From positions 4,464,001-4,528,000 of the forward strand of contig JAUEDM010000001.1 in NCBI GenBank assembly GCA_033439685.1: 64,000 nt of DNA. Reading direction: 5' to 3'. The DNA comes from Apodospora peruviana (lineage: Eukaryota > Ascomycota > Sordariomycetes > Sordariales > Lasiosphaeriaceae). Shown here in pieces: positions 33,854 to 44,709 of the stretch (the stretch's first letter is position 1; each line of letters starts with the position of its first letter). The notes under the pieces were generated by a model, which saw nothing but the letters and a program-made list of their open reading frames with translations, ran no database searches and was not told where the DNA came from. Both the position numbers and the translations under genes were made by a program.

Positions 33854-36800
33854 TCAATTCGCCGTAACAGTAACCGCCTTCCCACCCGTCGTCGGCAACG
33901 CCGCCGGCGTCGACAGCGCATACAGATTGAACTGCTTCGCCCCGCCGCACATGTTCTCCGTGCCCGTCGTGGTCATCGCGGCCCCATTGGTCGTAAACGT
34001 CCTGACGCTCCCGAAGCAGTAGTCCTGACACGCATTGGTGCCGACCAGCGAGGTGACCGCACTGCCCATGAAGTCGAGGCTTTTGCCACCGTAGCATTCG
34101 TGGTGGTATTCTATCGCGAGATACTGGAGCCGGGCGGCGGGAGTCGGTTGTGGAGCGGAGCTGTAGACGCTGTTTGCGTGGGCTATGCAGAGTTCGGGGG
34201 TCATGCTGTCGTTTGCGACCAACCCGGGCAGGGCGTGGCCGTCCGAGGTGTCGGCGAAGCAGCCGATTAGGTAGTAGCCGTTTGTTGCCGTTGGTCCTGG
34301 TGGTCCGCTGGTAGTGGTTGAGGACCTGGAAGTTGTGGCGATTGTTGCTGTGGAAGATGAGCGGGAAGAAGTTACAGGTGTTGAAGTTGAGGTGGAGGTC
34401 CTTGATGTGGATGTGGATGAAGTGGAAGTCCTTGACGAAGATGTGGTGGTCGTGGATGTGGTAGACCTCGACGATGAGGTGGTGGTAGTGGTGGTGCTAG
34501 ACCTGCTGGTAGATGTTGACGAACTGCTCGAACGCGTGGAACTCGGCGAGGCAGAGACAGTAGTCGGGCCGGCCCCAGGAGGCGCGAATGTGTACAAATC
34601 AAGTTTACCACCATTGCCACAGAACGAGAGGCCACTCGCATCACCCTTGCACAACATACTGCAATCCTCGGGCTTCTGGAGTGTCGAGCCACCACCCAAT
34701 CCATTTCCGCAGTAGCACTCCCTTCCGTATTCCACACCCATTTTCTGCGCTCCTTTCTCGGCGCAGAATTTGGCGCAAACCTCAACAGTCATGTCGTCAC
34801 TCGCAGTAGCCGCCAGTGAGAGCGCACGGCCCGCTGAGGCTTCGGAGTAGCATCCCGCCCAGGCATAGTTGCCCGCCTGGGCTACGTGAGAGGGCTGCGC
34901 GGGTGGGGCTGCGTTGACGCGGTTGCTGAATACAGAGAGACGCGAGCCCGCGCCGCAGAGCTGTTTCACATTCCCCTGGCAGGAGAAATCACAGTCCAAC
35001 TCTGGCGCCTTGAGAGTTGCGGTCGCAAGCGTGTTGCCGCAGTAACATTCCCTTGACCACTCGACGCCGAAAAAGTTGTATTTCGAACAAAAGGCGGCAC
35101 ATGATTCAAGCGTCATTGTGTCCGCAGCCGTATTGGCGACCGACAGAGACCTGACACCGTTGACATTGTCCAGGAAGCAGCCAATATAGTCCCACTGGCC
35201 GCTGACAAGCGCCGGTTGGCTCGGATTAAGATGGGACGTAGACGACGTCGTTGCTGGTGCTGAAGAGGTACTGCTACTTGTTGTGCTGGTTGCTGAGGTG
35301 GTCGCTCTGGTACTACTTGTGCTCGTTGTGCTACTTGTAGTACTTCTAATTGAGCTCGTGGTGCTGACAGCTGTTGTCGTTGAAGTAGAGGTCGATGATC
35401 TCGACGTCGTCGTCGTCGTCGTCGTCGTCGTTGTCGGCACGCTCGTCGAACTTGAACTCGTGATGGGTTTCGGGGCCCCGGGAATCGAGTTCCAGAACTT
35501 CTGAATATCAAACTTGGTAGTGTCGGCATACAGACTCAGGTACCCTCCATCACCGCCGCATGACTCAGTCTCATCACCTGTGCAACTGAAAGTACAATAA
35601 TTCATGGCGTCGGTCGTGTAGCTCTCAGGATATTTAACATCATTCGAACACCAGCATTCTTGGTGATATTCTGTACCAGCCAGGCTATAGCCAGCATCAG
35701 AGCAGAGCTTCTGGCACTGGCCGTTCGTATTTGTCGCCTCCTGAGCATTGCTGTTGATTTGCGTGGCCAAGTTACGACCGTTGTTGTCTCTAAAACATCC
35801 AACCCACTGGAAACGTGCCTGTCCGTTGGCCAGCAGAGGGCCGACCTGGCGAGAGACGATAGAGACAGTGCTGGCAATTTCGCGGACGCCAAATTCCTGT
35901 GTAGGTTTGAGGGCATCCCGGCCGTCCGTATTCAGAACCCAAACTAGGCTGATACGTTGTGCTGGGTGGTTTGGCTGAACCGTTCCGGCATAAACTGCGA
36001 CCGCCCCATAGGCACAGTCACCGACCGCAATCTTCTGTCCTTCAAGAAGCTCACCATAGGGATCTGTTGCTGTTAATTGTGGTGACATGGGCGGTTTGCT
36101 CTTGGTGATGGTCAGAACAGAGCCGCCGGAATTGCAAATCCTGATCTTCCTGGTCACCGTCTTGCCACCGAGGACGTCTCCAAAGTCGAGCTTGACAGGC
36201 GTGCTGGTATCCCAACCTCCTTCAGACGTAGAGACGGCGATGCTGGCAATCGGAGCATTGCCAGCTGAGGCGGACAGCAGGAGAGTGTCTATTCCGCCGT
36301 CCGACCAGACAGTCAAAGTAACCGAGCGCGAGCCGGCAGTGGTTGCGCTGAATGATAGCGGAATACCCAGCGTTTGGCCGTCAGCCAGTTTACTCCCAGG
36401 AGTCGGGAAGGACGTCGCAGCAAACCCCTGACCAAAGGTCGCTTTTCCGCCCGCGAAAGTCACATTTGTGTACTGCCCCCCAGCACTCCACGCCATGCCC
36501 AAGATCGTCAAAGGGCTGTTTCCTACGTTTTGAATAGTCGCAGACGCGGTCAGACCAAGCGCAGATTGATCGGTCCCTAATACTAGGCCGCCGAAGTCGA
36601 CCTGACCTGGCGAAATGAACAGGAAAGGCGTTTTGCTGACTATGGTCCCGGAGAGAGAGATAGGGACCGCGTTTGTGTATCCGCCGGGCCCGTTGGTGGT
36701 GAGGATATTCAACACCGTGCCTTCTGGTCCAGGTATCACCTTGCCGTAGCTCGTGTTCTCGATAGGCGCAAGGGACTTTTCGGTGATATCCCATGTTACC

Positions 36801-38742
36801 GGGAAGCTGAAGGTTGCCCCGGCGGCGACAGCACCTGTCGGCAAGGACGAGTTGGTAACTTTGAACCGCGGGTCTGCGGTCGTGGCACCGTTGATCTTGG
36901 TGATGGCTATGTTGGCCGTGCAAGAGACGGTCGTCGTTCCACTCGAGTCGGTCTCTACCGTTCCAAAATTAACTGGGTCGGTGCACTTCAGGGGTAAGTT
37001 GACCGGGGAGCCGAGACCGAAAATTTTGTTCTCTGCCGTGACAAACAGCCGGCCATCGCCAAACGCCGGGCGCTGGAATTTGTTGATGCCGGGAAGGGCT
37101 GGTAGGTTGATTGGCTGAAGAAGACCATTGCTGTCAGGTACAGCCTTGAACGCTTGGAGTCCTGTGTTGACATCTGCAATCCAAAGAATTGCAGAGCCTG
37201 CTTGTCCTTTATTGGTGGTTACCGTAGGCTGCCCGACGCCTACTCGGCCGGCAGATTGCCATGGTGTCTTGCCGGCAAGTGTGAAGAATGGTGCTCCGGA
37301 CGAGTCGGTGCCAAACTTGTAGGCGTAGGTCGCGTCGCCGACAGGAGTGAAGTAGAAATAACCTCCCTCGAGGGGATAGCTCCCTACTCCGCCAAACACA
37401 GAATTGGAAGAAGTGATGGTCTGAATGACACCATCAGTGCCGCCAGGCCCTTGTTTGAAGCCACCCAGATTGTCTGCGTTCATTATGTAGACCTTGGAAT
37501 TCTTGCCCACGGTCACTCCGATCCGATTTACCGTGCCTGCCTTGAATGTAGCCTTGTCGAGCAGGCACAGTCCAGATGACCCTAGGTCTTGGTCGGCAGC
37601 GTCCATATTGACATAGTCGTAAGGCTCGAAGTAATCAGTGAGGCTGAACTTACCTGCCGCTGAGACGCCCAAGTTGACCACACACTCGTCCAAGGTGCTA
37701 AGGGGCAACCGACCGCCGGCAGGAACGTTTCCGTTGGCATGTCCTTGGCCGTTTCTGCGATTCAACCTTGTCAGCTTGTTCAACTCAAATCAACAAGCAA
37801 AATGACATACCCTGTGACAACAAAGGCCCGCGAGCCATCAACCGCAATACCCATCCCGCTCTGCCAGATTCCGGCCTTCCCTCCACTCTCCTTCGTGATA
37901 TCCAACTGCTGTGGTATCGGCGCGCCCGGAGACGACTCCATGGCAAACAACCTGTTGTTCCTCAAGTCAGTTGAGGCTATTACTCCAACTCCAGAGAGGT
38001 AAACATACCCTACTACGCCATCACCAGGCGTCTTGCTCACCGCTGCCACAAACCCAGTATAGTTGAACAAATCGCAATGGCCTCCAAACGCCACCAGAAT
38101 TGCCCCATTCAACGTCGCCAATGCAGGCCTCTGCAACACCGTCCCGCCGACAAAATACCTCGTCGGGTCATTATCTGCCCGGTTCCCGTCCATGAGCACC
38201 GGGAAACCCGGGGCATCTGCCAGCGTCGGCAGCTTCAGCGCATACATCTGGTATATCCCTTTCGCCACACCACCTCCCGCAGCGCCGCCTCTGTACCCCT
38301 TGGCAAACATATACACGATATCCGTCGCCGGGTCGATGACCGGGGTTCCAGTCACGCCGATATAATTGGGTATGTCGGCACACCCGATGTCGGATTGTAA
38401 GAATGGGGGCATGAGTTGCCTCGACGCGATGAGGTTACCGGTCTTGGCGTCGTGTATGCGCACGTTGTTGAGGTTCGACGCCGTGATCACCATCTCTGTT
38501 CCTCCGTTTAGCGTGTAGGTTAGCGGTTTGGCGAACCAGGTTTCCTTGTCGTTGGGCATTGTTTGTTGCCAGAGAATGCCGAAGCTGGGCGAACCGACCA
38601 CGTTGGGGTCCATGTTGTGGTTTGGAAGGTAGCCGGACTGTGATGGATCGGCATCTTGGGTTGAGTCTGTCGACGCATATGAACTAACGAGTGCTCCTGG
38701 CCACAGCACGGCGGCCAGCAGCCTGGTTATCCTCCCCTTCAT
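33854..38742 (-). CDS. Large secreted protein: beta-propeller-like region, Ig-like repeats and four WSC domains
   Basis: Three exons on the minus strand (38742-38009, 37951-37811, 37754-33854) encode 1,591 residues. A signal peptide (M-K-G-R-I-T-R-L-L-A-A-V-L-W) is followed by a PQQ/quinoprotein-like propeller region to about residue 550: repeated V-Y-M-F-A, V-Y-I-M-N-A-D-N and I-L-W-I-A-D-V-N strands. Two or three immunoglobulin-like units of the ASPM/HYDIN type come next (P-G-Q-V-D-F-G-G-L-V-L-G and L-D-F-G-D-V-L-G-G patterns, about 570-850). WSC domains lie near 940-1030, 1143-1233, 1253-1347 and 1450-1577, each with W/Y-x-G-C-F/Y and a C-Y/W-C-G/S pattern, although the fourth is degenerate. 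Ser/Thr-only linkers at about 1060-1130 and 1350-1440 should be heavily O-mannosylated. No GPI signal or membrane span is visible, so it is probably extracellular or wall-bound and may bind carbohydrate. Intron 37952-38008 is 57 nt without an in-frame stop. Confidence 0.85.
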
Positions 38743-41700
38743 CCTCACTTTGATATAGAAGTTATGATGTCCAAATGGTTGACTGTTGTTGTGTTTAAAC
38801 GAGAGCCTCTGAACAGAGTCGTGATTACCGCATGGCAACTATCAGGTTGAAGACTGATATCTGGAATCTTGCCTAGTGTAGAAGGGTTAAAGTAGAAAGC
38901 AGAAAAAGAGCGTAGGCTGATATCGCAGGTATCAGCAAAAAACGAGGGTATATCAAAAGACTGAATAAGTGAGAGTAGTCTACTCGCCAACCGACCAAAT
39001 TGAGAAGATATCGGCCAGCTCAGGTGAGAGTATGAGTTGATGAGACAAATAAGAGGCTTGCTCAGACCAAGAGGACCGCAACAGGAAACGAATGACTGTT
39101 GAGGTAGGACAAAATTATTGCGAAAACATGAAGAGAACGGGTGATGATGATGGAGGCATCAGTGCCCGGCAGGCAAGTGAGGCCAATTCCGCTAGATATC
39201 GACTTGAGTGTGCGCTCCCCAGCTGAGGGCGCGTCCGTCCTCCTGTCAACATCATTACATCTTTCACCGATGATTAGAGATGCAACAAGGGGATGAGCCA
39301 AGAGAAGACTGCAGATGCAAGCAAGCCACACCCCTGAACAAAGACGACGCAGCCAACCCGGTGCAGCAGGCAGTGGTGTTAAGCAGGGCAGGGATGTGTG
39401 ATGGGGGGTGGCAGCTTAGGAACAGGAACATTGCGCAAGATAAGACGTGAGCATGGATACCAAATCCCACGACTCTGGGCTTCCAGAGTGCGGTTAAATG
39501 AAGCAACATGCCCAAACCCGGGAAACCGGCATTCTGTTCATCTATTTTTTTTTTTTGGTCTGGGGAATGAAACGAGGACAAACCTCAGCCTTGTTGATTT
39601 TCTCGTGTCGACTGATATCCATCGACAAGTTACGGAGTACGTATCTCTTCGATAGACCCGGGGCTAAGCAATAAAGCCGACTTTCAGCAGCTTGGCAGCT
39701 CCCGACATTGGCCTGCCCGTTCGTCGGTACCCTATTGTGAAGCCAACAGCAAACGAACAAATCAATTCAGGCTTCTCAGCACCTGTCTTGCGATGGTGCC
39801 CTGTTCCTCTTCATGGTCAGGTCCGAGGTTGGTCCTTTGGTAGAAACACACAGTCCGTCGCGGTCATGTTGTCATCTTCCCCTCACCGACCCGAACATTC
39901 TGCCCGCATCCGCGTCGTGTATCACATTCTCGAAAGGCAGAATGGTGGTGGTAATTTCGAAATCAGCATCATGCTGCCAGCGGCTTTTCCAGGATGTCAC
40001 GATTGGCTTTCTCGCGCGACTTCCGTCAAGACTCAAGACTCCAGAGATCCAAGCCGCTCACGCCGCTCGTTCCTACCCCTAGGCGGCGTTCCTGCCAAGG
40101 CGGACGCCAAGGTGCCACTTTGAAAGTCGGTCGGTGAGTGGCTCGTCAAGGCGGCAACCCGTGGGGCCGTGGGGGGATTGTCAGGTACGGATTCGAGCTC
40201 CACAAAGAAGGCTGATAGCGGCCAAGGAGAAGAACTGAAGCTTCAATTCTCGTCAAGTGTGAATTCAATATTCAATACAGGTTAAGTATCATCCTGTTAG
40301 ACTCGACTTTCACTACATGTACACTTCCTCTGTGTTATTTACCTCCAGACAGAGCCATATAGTAATCCGGACTACGGTATCTTGGTTGGAGATACATTCA
40401 CACATGAGAATGTCTCAAAACAGCTCATCATTTCCCAGTGGTCGTGGTGACGTATTCTGTACCGCGGAACTGGCCAATGAGAAAACGCTCGCTGCTGCCT
40501 TCTTCACAGCTCAGCTCCTGGCTCACCACCGTGTACGGATATTGGCTTGGAAACTTCCCCTTTTGGCGATATCCACGACCCATGAACCCTCCCGCATCTG
40601 ACGAGGCGATAATTAGACTAGAAATTCAGGCCACCACGCGCCTGGTGTGCCACACCTCGCGTTTGCGCCTTGGCCTTGCAGAGAAGAGAAGAAATTAATT
40701 TCACCATCTCACGTGTAGTGAGCTGAACCCGGAGTTTAACCCTCCTGTAAGGCAATTGATGGATGCTCAAGGTCCGATGACGTTTGAGGTTGAAATCAAG
40801 AAAGTGGACATTTCATAACACCTCTCTTACTTTACCTCAGACCATATGTAACAATAATGAGATATTCATCATATAGAATGTTGTTTCTTTGCGCCGGTCA
40901 AGAAAAAAGCATCCGTCCGGTCATGTCGTAATACAGAAGAGACGAGATCTCCGCTCCCATCTGAGGACTGCGGTCACCGGGGTACTGCATAGCTGTGATA
41001 TTTGTAAGTAACGCAACACGGATACATTGAATTAATCAGGGGACCTCGTGATAGGAACCTCCAGGTAGAGATCAATGCGTACTGAATGCCTCGCGACATA
41101 CGGGGTGGGGTAGATGGACGAAATAATCACGCTCACCAGGACAAAGTGTGTGAGGCAATTCACGACATTACGAACCTAACCCATATCGACTAAATCACCA
41201 AGACAGGGTAGGCAGCATACAAGGTCATCGCAATCATGATTTATTACGGATACAACAGCCATCAAGTCTACGATAGAAAATGTGCCGCCGCCGGCGGACC
41301 GTGGCTCCTCCCCTCCATCACGATGGTGGCTTGAAACAGAACGACGCCCAAAACAGAGGCAACGCCAGAAACGCCCTATCCGTGCCGCCACCACGCCGTT
41401 TCGAGCGTCAAACACGAGGCCTTACCTATGAAGTCGGGTAGATGCACTGCAGCAGCCACCAAGACCGGAGGCTACTTTATGTAACCTCAGTCTCAGCCTC
41501 ACCACGATCCACGGACGGCATACTATTTATTTCATATTTCGTGTTCTGTCCTGTTCTTTGATGAAATCATGTGAAACAGCCACAGTTCAAAACTTCAATA
41601 GCCTCCGTCAGTCTCCCCTTGCGGTCAGAACACCGACTCAGATTGAACCATGTCAACTCTAAATTGATGAAGTTCGGGATGAGGAATAGCTAGACAACTA

Positions 41701-41796
41701 GCAAAGGAGACAACCTCCGAGTGTGCCACGTATTGCTTTTCCATCAATCAAGCACTCATGCAACTCTAGAATGTCATGACATAACCGTATCATTTG

Positions 41797-41829
<33 letters not shown>

Positions 41830-41923
41830 AAGAGATCCTAAATTGAAACTAAAACTCCTAATCCAACATCGCGGCAAGATGACAAACGTCCCAACCCAAC
41901 TCACCCACCCTCATACCGTAAAC
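38743..41923. other. Long spacer upstream of the WSC gene
   Basis: This 3.2 kb holds the promoter of the WSC gene on its left and the 3' end of the F-box gene on its right, next to the A30 run. Frames up to 143 codons at about 39.7-40.1 kb show no family signature, and I do not call them. No transposon ends or tRNA were found. Confidence 0.45.
41797..41826. repeat. Poly(A) run of 30
   Basis: Thirty consecutive A lie 98 bases past the stop codon of the minus-strand F-box gene (T30 on that strand). It could be a retroposed poly(A) remnant, a nucleosome-excluding tract or a terminator-like T tract. No target-site duplication was evident by eye. Confidence 0.95.
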
Positions 41924-43630
41924 TCACTGCCCCATAACCCCATAACTCTTCACCCGACTGAAAAAGAACGGTTTCCCATGCTTGAGCGTAAATTCCGCCC
42001 AATCCCCAGTCAGCCGGTTGAAGCTATAGAACCCCCTCCAAACCAACTTATTGTTCCTCGCACCAGGCCCGTTCCTGCTACCCGCAGATCGTAACGACAA
42101 GTCCAACCGATAAATATACGAACTGACCCCTTCCGTCTCAACCACGAGGTTCCCCTCGACCTCGCTGATCGTCGCCTCCGGGTTATCGCCCAGCCCCTCG
42201 AGCCGCCACCGGCCCTTGAGCGCAGACTGCATCGCGATACTAGGCAAATGCGGCTGCGCACCGCCGGCGTGCAGCGCCGCCTTCTCGCGCGTGAGGTGGT
42301 GCACCACGTCGGCCGGCTCGGCAGTAGTCAACAAGCTGAGCACCGACCCATCCCTGAAAAAGCGCAGATACCGGTAATACGTGACGATGTGCACCGGGTT
42401 CGCCCAGGTATACTGGCTCGTCGCGGCTTGGCCGGGGCGGATGTAGTTGACCGTCGCGATATAACAACCATTAAACCGGATGCGCGGCCGCACGCGGAAC
42501 ATGCGCTGCCAGCTGGAGCTGTACAGTGTCCGGTACAGCGTCAGCGTGTTGGTGGCACTCTCCTCGGCGTGTTTATCGGCGCGCTGCTCCAGCGTCAGAG
42601 GTAGACTGTCGTAGTAATCGCTGTTATCGTCTTCCTTTTCGCCCGCTTCGCGGATGAGATCCTCAGCAGTCAACGGTTCCCACGACACGCCAAGCTGCCA
42701 GTGGTAATGCATGCCGGCGAAGCCGTACTCGGTGCCCAGGCAGATACGCCGCCAGATCCCGTCTTCTGTGGCGACCAGGTAAGCCAGCCGCTTGCAAACC
42801 TGCGCGAGGCACATAAAGTCCCCCACGTCGAGAACTGCCACGTCGCGGAGGATGTGCACGAGGATCTCGTCCGGCAATTCGGCCATCGGACATGGCGGCT
42901 GAGGCGTCCCTTCCATTTCTGGGGGAGCTGGTTCAATGGACATGTTCGAGAAGCTCGCGATGAGTTCCTTCATAGAGAGTGACTTGGCGGGCGTTGACGG
43001 CAGGGCAGACGCGACATCTTGACCTGGTTTTGGGACAGGCTTGGGAAAGTGCTTATTTTTGTACTTTTGGTCGACGCGATCATCCATCTAGTTGTCATAT
43101 CAGTAACCGTCCTAAGGCCAACACACTTTGTCAACCAAGCTCACCCTAAACGCTTTCCTGTAAAGCCTCAAACTATCGCCCAATTTACCAACCGACTCTC
43201 GCTCGACTGCCTTCTCGTAGTGGTCGAGCGCTGATACGAGCTCTCCGTCATCCTGGTCCACGGATGTATTATCTGCCGTTACCGTCACGGTAGCAGCAGG
43301 TGGAGCAGCAGTCTCCGGCTCATCAAACGACCTGGGCTGGACATAGTCGTCCTCATATTCTTGGACCTCTGCCTTTTTCGTCGGCGGGGGCGGCTGTCTC
43401 CTCGCGGGGCGTTCGGCATTGTGTGTGTGAGCATGAACGTGATGATGCTGCTGCTGCTGCCGGTGATGGTGCTGTTGGACTTGTTGCTGGGAGCTAGAAG
43501 ACCCAGAAGCAGAAGCAGCCGGAGGGTTCCTGGCCCGGACCTCGGCCCTCCATTGCTCGCGGAAGGACTCGAGTTCGGGGTTGGTTGATGCTGCTTCGTC
43601 TCCTCCTCCTCCTCCTGCTCGGGTACTCAT
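41924..43630 (-). CDS. F-box protein, FBXO9 / Hrt3 / Pof7 family
   Basis: Two exons on the minus strand (43630-43145 and 43087-41924) encode 549 residues. The N-terminal 120 residues are disordered with Q/H runs (about residues 45-75). A TPR-like helix pair follows (A-L-D-H-Y-E-K-A-V-E-R-E and L-G-D-S-L-R-L-Y-R-K-A-F-R), ending exactly at the intron. The F-box is at about 228-275 (L-P-D-E-I-L-V-H-I-L-R-D-V, C-K-R-L-A-Y, W-R-R-I-C). The C-terminal domain has R-F-N-G-C-Y-I-A-T-V-N-Y, Y-Y-R-Y-L-R-F-F-R-D-G and a terminal W-x-x-F-x-L-K-H-x-K-P-F-F-F-S-R-V. This order is that of FBXO9/Hrt3. As an SCF adaptor it would bind Skp1 through the F-box and select substrates; human FBXO9 targets TEL2 and TTI1, while the fungal target is not known from sequence. 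Confidence 0.9.
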
Positions 43631-44709
43631 CTTGATCGAGCTGCTCTATGATATTGCCAATCAAAGAATTGAGGAACAAGTAAGATATCCCCAAGCAAGT
43701 TCGCTAATCGTATGAGAGCGAGTTGTAATGGAGGGACTCAGAGTTCCGAGTTGTCAAGATGAAGCACGAAGGAGATAGACCTTTAAAAGAGAGAATGAGA
43801 AAATGAGAGTTCTCATAGAAGGGAAGAAAGTAAACGAAAAAGAAAAAAAGAACAGTTCTATGCCAAATGTTTTGTTAGATGAGAATGATTCGTTGCAGCA
43901 TATTGTTGTCAGAGATGTAGGGGCTTGATGGTTGTGTCATTCGGCGAACAAGCACCCTGCCGGGATGGCGCTCAATCATGTAAGCGTCGGAGATAAGATA
44001 AGCCACCCGCTTGCCACCACTACCGGTTCCGGAGATCGGGATCCGGGCTCGCGATGGCCTTCGCTTCCACCTTATTACAAGCGGATCGAGATTATCATGC
44101 GGAACAGTTGCATAGATGTATGCTTTTCGTGCCGCTCTTCTGGGAGCCACCTACCTGGTACTGGTAGTAAGCACGGCTCCTCGAGTCCTATCAACCATGA
44201 ACGTCGAATTGGTAAGGTATCCTTTCCCATTGCCCCTAATATCCTAACTGCGTGCCTGGACCTTCCCAACGTCAAACACCGAAGAAGGCCAGGCCCATAC
44301 ATCCATCCATGCCATTTCTCCTTTCCTTTATTATACCCGCCTATCAACCCAAAAGTATTCTCCCTACCTGCCTAGATAACCAAGATGAATAAGCGGCCAG
44401 AAACTGCCCACAAATGTCAAGAAAGAACAAACGAAAACTCCCCAAAAGATATGTTGTGAATCCGTCTCAAATGCACATAAATATGCCAGAAAATGATACA
44501 AGATAAAATCCTAAACAGGTAGGTATTAAAATCAAATAGTTGTGCAGATATTTTTGTTGCAGCAGAACGTGAAACCCCGAAACGCAAGAACGCTGCTGGT
44601 ATTCAATACAAAGCCCGATGAAAACCAAGTAGTAACCAAAACAAAGGAGACCGCTGGTAGTTAAAAAAACAATAGGAATGGGATCCCTTTACTGAAATCT
44701 CAGTCAGTT
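43631..44709. other. Spacer F-box gene promoter / zinc transporter 3' end
   Basis: This 1.08 kb lies between tandem minus-strand genes. A purine-rich (plus strand) stretch at 43700-43860, pyrimidine-rich on the minus strand, is the likely promoter and leader of the F-box gene. The A/T-rich part at 44400-44700 fits the ZRC1 3' end. No gene is supported. Confidence 0.5.

Noticed and set aside
34370..35460. Dense short tandem repeats at 34.3-34.6 kb and 35.2-35.5 kb considered as a repeat array or CRISPR
   Set aside because: They are codon repeats for Ser/Thr-rich linkers in the WSC protein, without uniform spacers.
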